Below the pieces are notes generated by a model that searched no databases, was not told the DNA's origin, and saw nothing but the letters and a program-made list of their open reading frames with translations. A DNA stretch of 64,000 bases from Neobacillus bataviensis (GTDB taxonomy: Bacteria; Bacillota; Bacilli; Bacillales_B; DSM-18226), in contig NZ_JAHXYW010000006.1 in assembly GCF_019969725.1 (NCBI RefSeq), positions 248,001 to 312,000 of the forward strand. The letters are read 5' to 3'. Both the position numbers and the translations under genes were made by a program. Positions 9,106 to 17,422 of this stretch are shown here, piece by piece (position 1 is the stretch's first letter; every line of letters starts with the position of its first letter).

Positions 9106-9142
9106 AGGGTGTCCCAAAAAGTATATCTTTTAGGGGCACCCT
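9106..9142. terminator. Bidirectional terminator between the allB operon and lysR
   Basis: Arms AGGGTGTCCC and GGGGCACCCT, one wobble mismatch, with T-rich sequence on the plus side and an A-rich flank that serves the convergent lysR gene. Confidence 0.8.
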
Positions 9143-9185
9143 CGTTTTGTTTATTGCTCTGACTCTTTTCTGTTGAGTTGCTCAT

Positions 9186-10091
9186 TTAATTTTTTTCTAT
9201 TGAAGCAACATGAATATTCTTGGAAAAAATGATTTCTTTTAGCATATCGACATTTTTATTTGAATATAAGTTAGGCTTTGTCACCCAGTAAAATTTTTGA
9301 AACATTTTATGTCCATCAATTCTCAAGACTTTTAAGGTTCCCTTTTGCACTTCGTTTTGTACAGCCGAGTAGAATACAATTCCTACTCCTAACCCATTTT
9401 CTACAGAACTTTTCAGTGCCTCTGTATCTCCTATCTCCATCGAATTCGAGGGGGTAAATTCAATTCCAAGTCGTCTCAATGTATCCTCTGCAAGCTTATG
9501 AGAACCGGTTTCCATAATAATAAAATTTGCTTCAAGAAGCTCTTTGATTCCTAATTCATGGTTTTTGGCCCAAGAGTGATCTGGTGAGATGATTAAAACA
9601 ATCTCATCTTCAGCGAATGGTTCTGCTATCAGCAACTTCATTTGTATTTCCTCAACTATGAGTGCCACATCAATTTCATCATTTAAAAGTTTTTGAATAA
9701 CTTCTTTCGTTTTCCCAACCTTCACATGAATAACATTATCAACCATATTTTTTTTGCACTGGGATATTATTCTTGGGAGAAAATAAGTACCTATGGTTAA
9801 ACTTGTACCAACTTTTATTGGGTTATTGCTAGTCTTTTGTTCTTGGGTTGCTAGGAATGATTGGTCATATAAAGAGAGAATTTTCTCCGCATAGGTTACT
9901 AATGTTTCGCCTGCAGGAGTCAATAATACATTCTTCGAGCGAATAAATAATGGAACATTGTACAACTTTTCCAGGTTTTTAATATGTTGACTAACAGCAG
10001 GCTGAGAAATATGTAATTTTTCTGCTACTCTAGAAAAATTCTTATCCTTAGCCAGGGTTAAAAAAATACGATACATTTGCTCAATATCCAT
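9186..10091 (-). CDS. LysR-family transcriptional regulator
   Basis: A 301-residue LysR regulator with an N-terminal winged helix (residues 1-60; KLHISQPAVSQHIKNLEKLY) and a two-lobed periplasmic-binding-protein-like effector domain (about 90-295). It is divergent from the secreted C45 hydrolase, the usual position of a LysR activator relative to its target. A 20-bp inverted repeat at 10113-10132 lies in the shared intergenic region. The effector is unknown, probably a product or substrate of the hydrolase or transporter genes at 10.2-13.6 kb. The start is supported by a purine-rich ribosome site upstream of the ATG. Confidence 0.9.
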   Translation of the reverse strand: MDIEQMYRIFLTLAKDKNFSRVAEKLHISQPAVSQHIKNLEKLYNVPLFIRSKNVLLTPAGETLVTYAEKILSLYDQSFLATQEQKTSNNPIKVGTSLTIGTYFLPRIISQCKKNMVDNVIHVKVGKTKEVIQKLLNDEIDVALIVEEIQMKLLIAEPFAEDEIVLIISPDHSWAKNHELGIKELLEANFIIMETGSHKLAEDTLRRLGIEFTPSNSMEIGDTEALKSSVENGLGVGIVFYSAVQNEVQKGTLKVLRIDGHKMFQKFYWVTKPNLYSNKNVDMLKEIIFSKNIHVASIEKN

Positions 10092-10112
10092 AGGATTCCC
10101 TCTTCCTTATAA

Positions 10113-10132
10113 CTATAAGCATAGACTTATAG
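10113..10132. promoter_or_regulatory. Candidate LysR operator CTATAAG-N6-CTTATAG
   Basis: Perfect 7-bp inverted arms in the 138-bp gap between lysR and the C45 hydrolase gene, 22 bp from the lysR start codon. Size and position fit a LysR recognition/autoregulation site. Confidence 0.5.
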
Positions 10133-10229
10133 GACACATAAAAAATCAGTATTTCCGCTATAAACTAATTACAATTATAATTCAATTAAATGAATATTCA
10201 ATTTATTTTAAATTAATGGAGGAAAAAAA

Positions 10230-11249
10230 GTGAAAATAATATTAAACCTAGTAATAGTAGGTGCCATTCTTCTTATTTTTGGTTCCGACCATTCGGCCTT
10301 AGCAGCTTGTACCATAATGGGAGCAACTGGTACAGCGACCATAGGCAGGCGTGTGTTTTTGGCATCTACTAGTGATAACCCTTACCTCGAAGGTCCGAGA
10401 AAACCTGTATGTGTGACAATTCCAAAAGAGGGAGGATATAAATTCGTGCATACTCCCTGTCTTATTAAAGACACTTCCGGAGAACTGGTTAATATTGGTT
10501 CGGATAGAGGGATGAATGAAACAGGTTTTTCCTGGACTAGATCATGGGTCGTACCTAAAGAAATGGAAAATCCGTATAAACTAGATGCTGTTGATTGGTT
10601 TTTAAAAATGGGAGCAAAGATTTCGACGGTCGATGAAGCAATTAAATTTGTTAAAGAGAATCCAAAAGGAATCGGAGCCCAGGGTAATTACCTTTTTGCC
10701 GATATTAATGGGAACATGGCTGTTGTAGAAGTTGGCTATAAGACTGTTACAGTGGCAGAGAAATTCTCCATCAAAGACAATGGAATAGCAGCAAGAGCCA
10801 ATAGGTGGGAAACGGATACGATGATACCACTCGATGATAGCAAAAGAGGAAATTCGATTCATTTTGATTCTTCCGAATTCCGTTATCATCGAGCTATGAA
10901 ACTCTTAAAAGATAACGCATCCCAAATTGATTTAGAAACAATGAAAAAAATAATCAGTGATAGAACTCCTGATCCAGATGCACCGCACGAAAAGTCTATT
11001 TCCAATCACGGACTTCTAAGCGGGACAGTAAGTACCGAGATATATGATCCACTAAATCGTACTTTCTGGTATACATACGGCTGGCCGGATGGAGAAGTTG
11101 ATAATGTCGATTCAGTTATCTTTGGTGAAAATAAAAACTCCTGGGGCAAATGGATTCCTTTTGTACTAACTGAACTAAATGAGGAGGGCTATTATACTGA
11201 TTGGGCTGGGAACATCACTCCATTAGGGGCTAAATATTTAGGAAGGTAA
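10230..11249 (+). CDS. Secreted C45-family Ntn-hydrolase (linear amide hydrolase / acyltransferase-like)
   Basis: A 339-residue exported protein: signal peptide with hydrophobic core (residues 3-18) ending SALAAC, then a mature chain starting at or next to C27. In N-terminal-nucleophile hydrolases of the C45/AAT family the catalytic Cys is the first residue of the mature chain. Here CT at the new N-terminus, the conserved SDNP segment (about 53-56) and GMNETGF (about 94-100) fit that family, whose members cleave linear amides such as penicillins, bile salts or carcinine. The GTG start follows GGAGGAAAAAAA. LAAC also reads as a lipobox, so the protein could instead be a lipoprotein. The substrate is unknown; the context suggests an amide or ureide. 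Confidence 0.75.
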   Translation: MKIILNLVIVGAILLIFGSDHSALAACTIMGATGTATIGRRVFLASTSDNPYLEGPRKPVCVTIPKEGGYKFVHTPCLIKDTSGELVNIGSDRGMNETGFSWTRSWVVPKEMENPYKLDAVDWFLKMGAKISTVDEAIKFVKENPKGIGAQGNYLFADINGNMAVVEVGYKTVTVAEKFSIKDNGIAARANRWETDTMIPLDDSKRGNSIHFDSSEFRYHRAMKLLKDNASQIDLETMKKIISDRTPDPDAPHEKSISNHGLLSGTVSTEIYDPLNRTFWYTYGWPDGEVDNVDSVIFGENKNSWGKWIPFVLTELNEEGYYTDWAGNITPLGAKYLGR

Positions 11250-11277
11250 ATGTTTGATTTACCTTTATTTCACAAAA

Positions 11278-11291
11278 TGAAAGCGCTCTAT
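11278..11291 (+). promoter_or_regulatory. Candidate cre site
   Basis: TGAAAGCGCTCTAT matches the cre consensus at 12 of 14 positions, 58 bp upstream of the decarboxylase-like gene at 11349. Confidence 0.35.
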
Positions 11292-11348
11292 TTTTATCTA
11301 AAATTATTAGAATGCATGAATTAAAAGAATTACAGGAGGGATCTCATA

Positions 11349-12089
11349 ATGAAAGAACCTAAAAAAATTGGAATGCTGACACCATCATCTAATACAGCTT
11401 TGGAGCCGATTTGCTCAAGAATACTGCATGATGTTCCGGAAGTAACTTGTCATTATAGCCGTTTCGAAGTGACGAAAATCTCACTTGAGCAGGATTCATT
11501 AAGCCAATTCAATATGGAACCAATGCTTCGAGCTGCAGAATTACTGGCACATGCCGAGGTGGATGTTATTGCATGGAACGGAACATCAGGCGGTTGGATT
11601 GGTTTTGATGTAGACCGGCAGCTTTGCGAAGAGATTACGAAAAGAACTGGAATCCCGGCAACAACTTCAATGTTATCTCAAATTAGAGCATTCAAAGAGC
11701 ATGATATTAAATCAGTACATCTTGTAACTCCTTATATTCATGAAATTAATAGATTAATTGCTGAACAATATAAGAATTACTGTGGAATTGAAACTGTTAA
11801 AATTTCCGGACTCAATTTAACTCACAATCGTTCATTTAGTTTGGTACCGCAGGAAAGAATCGAAGAACAAATAAAGGAAGTAACAGTTTTATCCGCAGAT
11901 GCTTTGAGTGTTGTTTGTACGAATTTTCCTCCAGTAGCTAAGGTTGAATATTATGAAGAAAAGTACAAACTGCCAATGTATGACACGATTAATGTGCTTA
12001 TTTGGGAATGCTTAAAAATGGTAGATGTAGATCCATCCAAAGTAAAAGGTTGGGGAGAATTGTTTTCAAGGGCAACAGTAAACAAATAA
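11349..12089 (+). CDS. Arylmalonate-decarboxylase/maleate-isomerase-superfamily protein 1
   Basis: A 246-residue member of the Asp/Glu/hydantoin racemase superfamily, closest in pattern to maleate isomerase and arylmalonate decarboxylase. It has the N-terminal SSNT segment (about residues 14-17) and the C-terminal catalytic Cys in VVCTNFP. The position of the first catalytic Cys in two-base racemases and maleate isomerases reads NGTSGG, i.e. Gly-Thr-Ser as in arylmalonate decarboxylase. This suggests a one-Cys enzyme: a decarboxylase or other one-base reaction rather than a racemase. It is about 80% identical by eye to the protein at 17423. It precedes an NCS1 permease. The substrate is unknown. 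Confidence 0.75.
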   Translation: MKEPKKIGMLTPSSNTALEPICSRILHDVPEVTCHYSRFEVTKISLEQDSLSQFNMEPMLRAAELLAHAEVDVIAWNGTSGGWIGFDVDRQLCEEITKRTGIPATTSMLSQIRAFKEHDIKSVHLVTPYIHEINRLIAEQYKNYCGIETVKISGLNLTHNRSFSLVPQERIEEQIKEVTVLSADALSVVCTNFPPVAKVEYYEEKYKLPMYDTINVLIWECLKMVDVDPSKVKGWGELFSRATVNK

Positions 12090-12176
12090 ATAGTAACAAT
12101 GATGGTCAGTGATAATGAAACTCTCAAAATGAATTTGGAAATTAGTGTCGCTTTATAAAATAAAGGGGGATCTATT

Positions 12177-13580
12177 ATGACAAATCCAGTACTTCAGCCA
12201 AATCAAGGAAGTCAAACAAAACAAGGATATGACTTTTCAGGTGTGGAAGAAAGTCTACGACCAAATAGACCTGAAAAAAGAATACTCAATCCACTGAGTT
12301 TCGCGCTGATGTTCGCAGGGGACGGTGTAAGTCTAGGTAATATGGCTATAGGAACGGGTTTAGTTGTTGCTGGAACCGCAACAATGAATTTGCTGCAAAC
12401 TATAGTTTCATTACTTATTGCAACTACTATTATCGCTGGTGCTTTTCTTATTAATGACGGTTTTGGCTATCGTGCGGGAGTACCCTATGTAATTCATTTA
12501 AGAATGGCTTTTGGTATGAAGGGTGCCATTATTTCGTCAATAATGAGAGGTGTCCCTGCAATAATTTGGTATGGGTTTCAGTCGTGGATTGGAGCCACTG
12601 GATTAAGCGAGATCATAAAGATTGCAACTGGAGGAAAAATTGATAGTATACCTATCAGTTTTGTCATTCTTGTTCTCATCCAAATCGTTTTATCTTTAAA
12701 AGGTTTTCACACTATTAAGTGGATGAACTCACTGATCGCAATAATACTTATGTCAGCCTTTATTTATGCATTTGTAGTAGTTTTAAAAGACCATACTCCA
12801 GTAATTCATTCAACCTGGGTAGAAGCGAAAGGAACATGGGGAATCAAATTCTGGTCATTCACAATGGCATTCCTTGGGAACTACGCTGCGCTTTTCCTTA
12901 GTGCATCTGATTATTCACGTGAATTGAAAGAAGGAGTATCAGCTCCTAAGCGATTTCTTATGTATTTTACTCCGGTTACGGTCGCGTATCTTACGGTCAT
13001 GAGTCTTGGAGTAATGCTTGCTTCTGCAACAGGTCTTGCCAACCCTGTTCAAGGGTTCGCAAAAATTGTAAACAATGATTATATTACTTTCTTCGTCTCC
13101 GTTTTCATCGTTCTAGGAGCAGTGGGTGTTAACTTGGTGGCAAACATTGTTCCGGCAGCATACATCATTCAATTGTTTACAAAAGTTAAATATAAAGTTT
13201 CAGTAGTTATTGCAGGCTTGCTTGCAATGGTATCCTTCCCTTGGAAATTGATTCAGCCAGGTTCATCAGATGGACTCCGAATCTTTATCCTAACGTATTC
13301 TGCATTTTTAGCACCAATCACGGCTATTTTAGTTGTAGATTATTTAATATTGCGCAAGCAAAAAGTGGAAATTAATGAATTGTACAATCCGCATGGTCAG
13401 TTTAGCGGGTTAAATATGGCTGCAGTTACCGCCATGATCATTGGCGCGGCTAGTGCATTTATCGTTGTTGATCTTGGTTGGCCAATTGGATTAATTGTAG
13501 GTGGCATCTCCTACTATTTGTTGAATAAATTTGGATTTAAACAATCAGTATTTAAAAAAGGAACCATTTTTGAAAAATAG
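12177..13580 (+). CDS. NCS1-family permease 1 (allantoin/hydantoin/nucleobase)
   Basis: A 467-residue polytopic membrane protein with about 12 transmembrane segments, matching the NCS1 family (PucI, YbbW, Mhp1, CodB). NCS1 members import allantoin, hydantoins, cytosine, uracil or purines with Na+ or H+. Family-like segments include the N-terminal GDGVSLGNMAIG turn and the IIWYGFQSWIGA helix. A paralogue lies at 27293. Placement among ureide and hydantoin genes favours allantoin, hydantoin or a related heterocycle. The ribosome site AAAGGGGGATC precedes the ATG, and a clear terminator follows. Confidence 0.88.
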   Translation: MTNPVLQPNQGSQTKQGYDFSGVEESLRPNRPEKRILNPLSFALMFAGDGVSLGNMAIGTGLVVAGTATMNLLQTIVSLLIATTIIAGAFLINDGFGYRAGVPYVIHLRMAFGMKGAIISSIMRGVPAIIWYGFQSWIGATGLSEIIKIATGGKIDSIPISFVILVLIQIVLSLKGFHTIKWMNSLIAIILMSAFIYAFVVVLKDHTPVIHSTWVEAKGTWGIKFWSFTMAFLGNYAALFLSASDYSRELKEGVSAPKRFLMYFTPVTVAYLTVMSLGVMLASATGLANPVQGFAKIVNNDYITFFVSVFIVLGAVGVNLVANIVPAAYIIQLFTKVKYKVSVVIAGLLAMVSFPWKLIQPGSSDGLRIFILTYSAFLAPITAILVVDYLILRKQKVEINELYNPHGQFSGLNMAAVTAMIIGAASAFIVVDLGWPIGLIVGGISYYLLNKFGFKQSVFKKGTIFEK

Positions 13581-13608
13581 ACTTTAAGCTTAAAAGTTCA
13601 AGATGAAT

Positions 13609-13641
13609 GTAAGTGGTGTACTAACCACTTACTTTTTTTTT
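13609..13641 (+). terminator. Rho-independent terminator after NCS1 permease 1
   Basis: Perfect 9-bp arms GTAAGTGGT/ACCACTTAC around GTACTA, followed by nine T residues. Confidence 0.92.
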
Positions 13642-13694
13642 GGAAATATTCTTTTAATTGATAAATTATTTGAAAATAGATAAAATTAAATGAA

Positions 13695-13711
13695 GTTACC
13701 TAATAAGCAAC
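13695..13711. promoter_or_regulatory. Predicted IclR-type box B (before iclR)
   Basis: GTTACCTAATAAGCAAC, 15 of 17 positions matching the consensus of the six boxes, 127 bp upstream of the iclR start. It implies autoregulation. Confidence 0.6.
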
Positions 13712-13837
13712 TTTAATAGTAAAGACATTAAAGAGGAGAATCAGTGTATCTAGAAAAGCAAACTCCTATTTTATAAATTATTACGATTGCAGGTTATGGT
13801 TCATTAAAATATATGTTTATGAAAGAGAGGGATTCCA

Positions 13838-14590
13838 ATGGTGCAGTCAGTGGACAGAGCATTGACCATTATTAAACTAATTAGTGCCAGGAAAGAAGGA
13901 ATAGGAGTAACTGAACTAGCTGAAAAACTGGAATTAAATAAAAGTTCTATTTTTCGTTTACTTGCAACGTTAGTGGAAAATGGTTTCATTGAACAAGACA
14001 TGGAAACGAAGAAATATAAATTGGGCTATATTTACTTGGAGATCGCCAACAAGTTATTAGATTCGATTGATATTCGTAAGGAGGCGGCCTCTTATTTAAG
14101 GGAATTAGAAAGAATTTCAAATGAAGTGATACATTTAGTCATCTATTCACAAAAGGAAGCTGTCTACATTGAAAAACTAGAGGGGAGTGAAACTTTAAGA
14201 ATGCACTCCCAGGTAGGCAAGCGTGCCCCCATGCATTGCACGAGTGCGGGCAAGGTCATACTTGCAAACTTGCCGGATAGTGAAGTAATCGAAATAATTA
14301 AGCAAAAGGGTTTACCAAGGCACACCGAAAATACGATCATAACTGCGGAAGAATTATTCGAAGCTCTCAAAACTATCAAAAACCAAGGCTTCGGAATTGA
14401 AAGAGAAGAAAATGAACCGGGAATTACTTGTATAGCGGCACCGATCTTCAATCATCTTGGCGATGTTACTGGAGCAGTAAGTATATCAGGTACTTCTATG
14501 AGGATGAATGAGGAGAAAATTGATTTGATAAAGAATAAACTTATTGAGGTCGGAATGAAAATCTCTGAGCGACTTGGATACAAAAAATAA
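13838..14590 (+). CDS. IclR-family transcriptional regulator
   Basis: A 250-residue IclR protein with an N-terminal winged helix (about residues 5-65; ELAEKLELNKSSIFRLLATL) and a C-terminal GAF-like effector domain (about 80-245) with MHCTSAGKVILA and GFGIEREENEPGITCIAAPI motifs. The E. coli allantoin regulator AllR is also an IclR protein sensing glyoxylate, so this is the best candidate to bind the 17-bp palindromes that occur before allB, itself, gntR2, the transketolase operon and the malic enzyme operon. It is monocistronic: terminators lie on both sides. The link between regulator and boxes is inference. Confidence 0.9.
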   Translation: MVQSVDRALTIIKLISARKEGIGVTELAEKLELNKSSIFRLLATLVENGFIEQDMETKKYKLGYIYLEIANKLLDSIDIRKEAASYLRELERISNEVIHLVIYSQKEAVYIEKLEGSETLRMHSQVGKRAPMHCTSAGKVILANLPDSEVIEIIKQKGLPRHTENTIITAEELFEALKTIKNQGFGIEREENEPGITCIAAPIFNHLGDVTGAVSISGTSMRMNEEKIDLIKNKLIEVGMKISERLGYKK

Positions 14591-14615
14591 TGGAACTTAA
14601 GAAGAATCCATCATG

Positions 14616-14650
14616 AAGACATACTATCAAAGGTATGTCTTTTTATTTTT
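14616..14650 (+). terminator. Rho-independent terminator of iclR
   Basis: AAGACATAC/GTATGTCTT arms (14616-14624, 14633-14641) followed by a T-rich run. Confidence 0.9.
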
Positions 14651-14651
14651 A

Positions 14652-14836
14652 GGCTGTGTTAAAGATATTTGTTGATTTTTTACCCCTGTTGATTGGAGTG
14701 GAGGGCGCGAGACTCCTGCGGGATATAGAGGTCACTGGAGACCCCGCAGGCGCCAAAGCGCCGAGGAGGCTCCAGGACCTCCCCGCGGAAAGCGAAGCGC
14801 CTGGAGCGGAAATCAACAGCCAAGTTTAATACAGCC
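14652..14836. repeat. 185-bp GC-rich inverted-repeat element, full copy
   Basis: Outer ends GGCTGTGTTAAA and TTTAATACAGCC form an imperfect terminal inverted repeat. Inside, CTGTTGATT (14686) and AATCAACAG (14811-14819) bound a GC-rich core with several palindromes. A shortened copy in opposite orientation lies at 25720-25820. It resembles a dispersed element common in Bacillaceae chromosomes and has no coding capacity. It fills most of the 440-bp gap between iclR and gntR2. Confidence 0.8.
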
Positions 14837-14883
14837 AATTTTTATGAAAAAATAAAAATTATTGAAAAATTCGAAAATAAATA

Positions 14884-14912
14884 TTGAAACTGTCTAGTAA
14901 AGATGTTATTTT
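14884..14912 (+). promoter_or_regulatory. Candidate sigma-A promoter of gntR2
   Basis: TTGAAA, 17 bp, TATTTT. The IclR-type box C starts 30 bp after the -10 hexamer, the same distance as at the transketolase promoter (19424-19452). Confidence 0.45.
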
Positions 14913-14941
14913 TAGTTTAGAAAAAAATAAAGTAAAACACA

Positions 14942-14958
14942 GTTTCTCAATAAGCAAC
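14942..14958. promoter_or_regulatory. Predicted IclR-type box C (before gntR2)
   Basis: GTTTCTCAATAAGCAAC, 16 of 17 positions matching the consensus, 74 bp upstream of the gntR2 start. Confidence 0.6.
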
Positions 14959-15001
14959 ATCAGAAAGTGATGAATGGTTTTGATATAAAAAAAGAAAAAA
15001 G

Positions 15002-15016
15002 TATCGACAGACGACA
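15002..15016. promoter_or_regulatory. GntR2 operator 1, TATCG-ACAGA-CGACA
   Basis: An inverted repeat that recurs almost exactly at 15784-15798, on the other side of gntR2. It ends 15 bp before the gntR2 start codon, where binding would block transcription or its own ribosome site. Confidence 0.6.
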
Positions 15017-15031
15017 GGATGGGTGAATGCT

Positions 15032-15724
15032 ATGGATTCTTTCTCGATAGAAAAACCAGTGAGATATTATGATCAAGTCTATAATTCGATTAGAGAAAGG
15101 ATTGTTCAAGGGGTATTAAAACCTGGTGATAGTGTATTTGAGGCTAGAATAGCAAGAGAATTAAATATTAGTCGCAGCCCGGTTAGAGAAGCAGTCCGCG
15201 CATTAGAAAAGGAAGGATTATTGGTTATTGATGAAAAATCAAGAATAACAGTTTATAAACCTTCCATGAAAGATATTGTGGATATATATGGATGCCGTAT
15301 TGCCCTTGAATCATTAGCAGCGGGATTAACAACAAGGTACGCAACTAGTCAGGAAATAGCAGAAATTGAAAATACCGTTGTAAATGCAAAGAAGTATCTT
15401 AATATGGATGGTGAACAAAATAGGCTTGCCCTAATTGAGGAAAATAGCCGATTTCATGATCTGATTACAAAATATAGTCAAAATAGAAGGTTAATGAAAC
15501 AACTTAGAGATTTAAAATCTTTAAGTCATTACTATAGAGTATTAAATTTCCAGGGTGAGAATCGAGAGTGGATTGTTTTTAACGAACATCAAGAAATCCT
15601 TGATCAAATTAAACGAAGAAATGAAGAAAATGCATCGTTAATGATGAAAAAGCATCTTGAAACGGACTTACTGCATTTAAGAGAGATTTTTGCCAAACAG
15701 CTAAATCCTAAAAAAACGGAATAG
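15032..15724 (+). CDS. GntR-family regulator, FCD subfamily (gntR2)
   Basis: A 230-residue FCD-type GntR regulator: winged helix at about residues 10-75 (ARELNISRSPVREAVRALEKEG) and a helical FCD ligand domain from about 85. The ATG at 15032 was chosen because AGGATGGG lies at correct spacing; an in-frame GTG at 15023 is too close to it. The gene is bracketed by two copies of the same inverted repeat (15002, 15784), so it very likely controls itself and the downstream transporter gene. It may also answer to the IclR-type box C, giving a two-tier control. The effector is unknown, possibly a carboxylic acid carried by the MFS transporter. Confidence 0.88.
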   Translation: MDSFSIEKPVRYYDQVYNSIRERIVQGVLKPGDSVFEARIARELNISRSPVREAVRALEKEGLLVIDEKSRITVYKPSMKDIVDIYGCRIALESLAAGLTTRYATSQEIAEIENTVVNAKKYLNMDGEQNRLALIEENSRFHDLITKYSQNRRLMKQLRDLKSLSHYYRVLNFQGENREWIVFNEHQEILDQIKRRNEENASLMMKKHLETDLLHLREIFAKQLNPKKTE

Positions 15725-15783
15725 GTTCGGTTTTTCTAGGTTTACATACAAAATAGTTAACATTAGGAGGTGGATTCATTAAC

Positions 15784-15798
15784 TGTCGACAGACGACA
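15784..15798. promoter_or_regulatory. GntR2 operator 2, TGTCG-ACAGA-CGACA
   Basis: A perfect 5-bp inverted repeat around the same ACAGA core as operator 1. It lies in the 323-bp gap before the MFS gene. The gap otherwise contains a 34-codon frame with no usual start codon and no clear gene. Confidence 0.6.
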
Positions 15799-16047
15799 AC
15801 AGAAGTTGCGGATAATCTACTATCGCCATTCGAAGGCACAAGAGTTACTGATGGTACTGTAAGCGGTACCATTGATCTGTAAGCTGTGTTTAAAATGCCA
15901 AACAAAAGTTACTTGCTAATTTAAAAACATCTTGTTAAGTCCCCAGGTGTGTTCCCCATTAATTGAAGGGGGTGATTCCTAAACATTGCTTTTTCTTTTG
16001 AGTGAAACACATCGAACATCTTTAAATTGAAAAAAGGGGGAATTTTT

Positions 16048-17394
16048 TTGGCAAAAGGTAACTTAAACCTAAATGTGGAAGAACCGCGTATTGAGTTAAC
16101 TGCAAAGCCAACCAATATCCGTTGGCGAGTATTCTTTATGTTGCTAATGTTAGTTACCATTAACTATGTTGACCGAGCTGTATTATCTATCGCCATGCCA
16201 GCGATCCAAAAGGATTTAGGTTTAGATCCAGCTATCGTAGGACTCATTCTTAGCTCCTTCTTTTGGGGATATGCCCTCATGCAAATTCCATCAGGCTGGA
16301 TTGCCGACAAATATCGCCCAGATAAAGTAGTATTTAGTGCTGCACTTGGATGGGGGATTGTCCAAGCATTGACAGGATTTATTTCAGGTGCGAAATCACT
16401 CTTGTTTCTTCGAGTTTTACTTGGGATTACAGAGGCCCCTGTTATGCCGGGATGTTCGAAATTACAAGCGATTTGGCTTAGTTCAAAGGAAAGGGGCCGT
16501 GGGGCCACCATTATTGATAGCGGTGCACCACTTGGAACCGCAGTCGGAGGTCCTATTATTGTTGCCTTTATGGCATGGTTCGGAGGCTGGCGCGGTGCAT
16601 TGATTGGTGCCGGTATCCTTACCATTATCGTCGCATATTGGGTATGGAGAATTATTAAAGGTGGACCGAATAGCAATCCAAAAGTGAACGAAGCAGAACG
16701 CGAATATATTCGACAAGCACTCGAGGAGGAATACGAAGAACATAAGCGTAATGCTACTGGAATGAAAATTGGCCCAAAAGACTACTTGAAGGCCCGCAAT
16801 TTCTGGTGTATGTGTCTGGGCTGGTTTTCGTTTAACACTGTTTTCTATGGATTAATGACATGGGGTCCATCCTATCTAGCTGCAACACAAAATTTGGATA
16901 TTAAGTCCATTGGAGGATCCATTCTCATTATTTTCGGCTCTGGATTTGTCGGAGAACTTATTGGCGGATGGATTACAGACAAGTGGCGCGAAAAAGGCGG
17001 CAATTATAATACGGTTATGAGAACGATGTTATCCATAGCCGGGGTCATGACTGCACTGTCCATTTACTCCTTAAGTAAATCAACATCAGTAACAATGGCG
17101 ATTATCACACTATCATTTGCGTTATTCTTCCTTCGTTGGGGCGGTTTGTATTGGAGTGTTCCTGCTGCCATCTCACAACGCGAACATATTGGTACAGTCG
17201 GTGGATGTATGAACTTCGCAGGAAATATTGCGGGTGTTATAACACCAATTTATGTCGGTCTTATTGTATCCACAACGGGATCCTATTTCTTGGCATTAAT
17301 GGTGTTTGTCTTCGCAGGTCTTCTTTTGGCAACGGTTTCAAGTTTAATTAATTACAATAAAAAAATTGGCAGTACCATCAGCAGTGAAAAATAA
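16048..17394 (+). CDS. MFS transporter, anion:cation symporter (ACS) family
   Basis: A 448-residue major facilitator with about 12 membrane helices. The first-helix motif NYVDRAVLSIAMP and the GWIADKYRPDKV loop are typical of the ACS group that takes up organic acids such as glucarate, galactonate, phthalate or tartrate. The TTG at 16048 follows AAAAAGGGGG by 7 nt; a longer frame begins at 16027 without a ribosome site. It forms a unit with the decarboxylase-like gene at 17423 and sits behind GntR2 operator 2. The substrate is probably a carboxylate processed by the downstream enzymes. Confidence 0.87.
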   Translation: MAKGNLNLNVEEPRIELTAKPTNIRWRVFFMLLMLVTINYVDRAVLSIAMPAIQKDLGLDPAIVGLILSSFFWGYALMQIPSGWIADKYRPDKVVFSAALGWGIVQALTGFISGAKSLLFLRVLLGITEAPVMPGCSKLQAIWLSSKERGRGATIIDSGAPLGTAVGGPIIVAFMAWFGGWRGALIGAGILTIIVAYWVWRIIKGGPNSNPKVNEAEREYIRQALEEEYEEHKRNATGMKIGPKDYLKARNFWCMCLGWFSFNTVFYGLMTWGPSYLAATQNLDIKSIGGSILIIFGSGFVGELIGGWITDKWREKGGNYNTVMRTMLSIAGVMTALSIYSLSKSTSVTMAIITLSFALFFLRWGGLYWSVPAAISQREHIGTVGGCMNFAGNIAGVITPIYVGLIVSTTGSYFLALMVFVFAGLLLATVSSLINYNKKIGSTISSEK

Positions 17395-17422
17395 AACATT
17401 GAATTTATTAGGAGGATTTAAC

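Noticed and set aside
15778..15882. 34-codon frame after AGGAGG in the gap before the MFS gene
   Set aside because: It would need an ATT start, is interrupted by the GntR2 operator region, and shows no recognisable protein similarity; probably chance or decayed sequence.
16164..16676. 170-codon frame antisense to the MFS gene
   Set aside because: It is fully inside a well-supported gene on the other strand, has no ribosome site and an unnatural composition.
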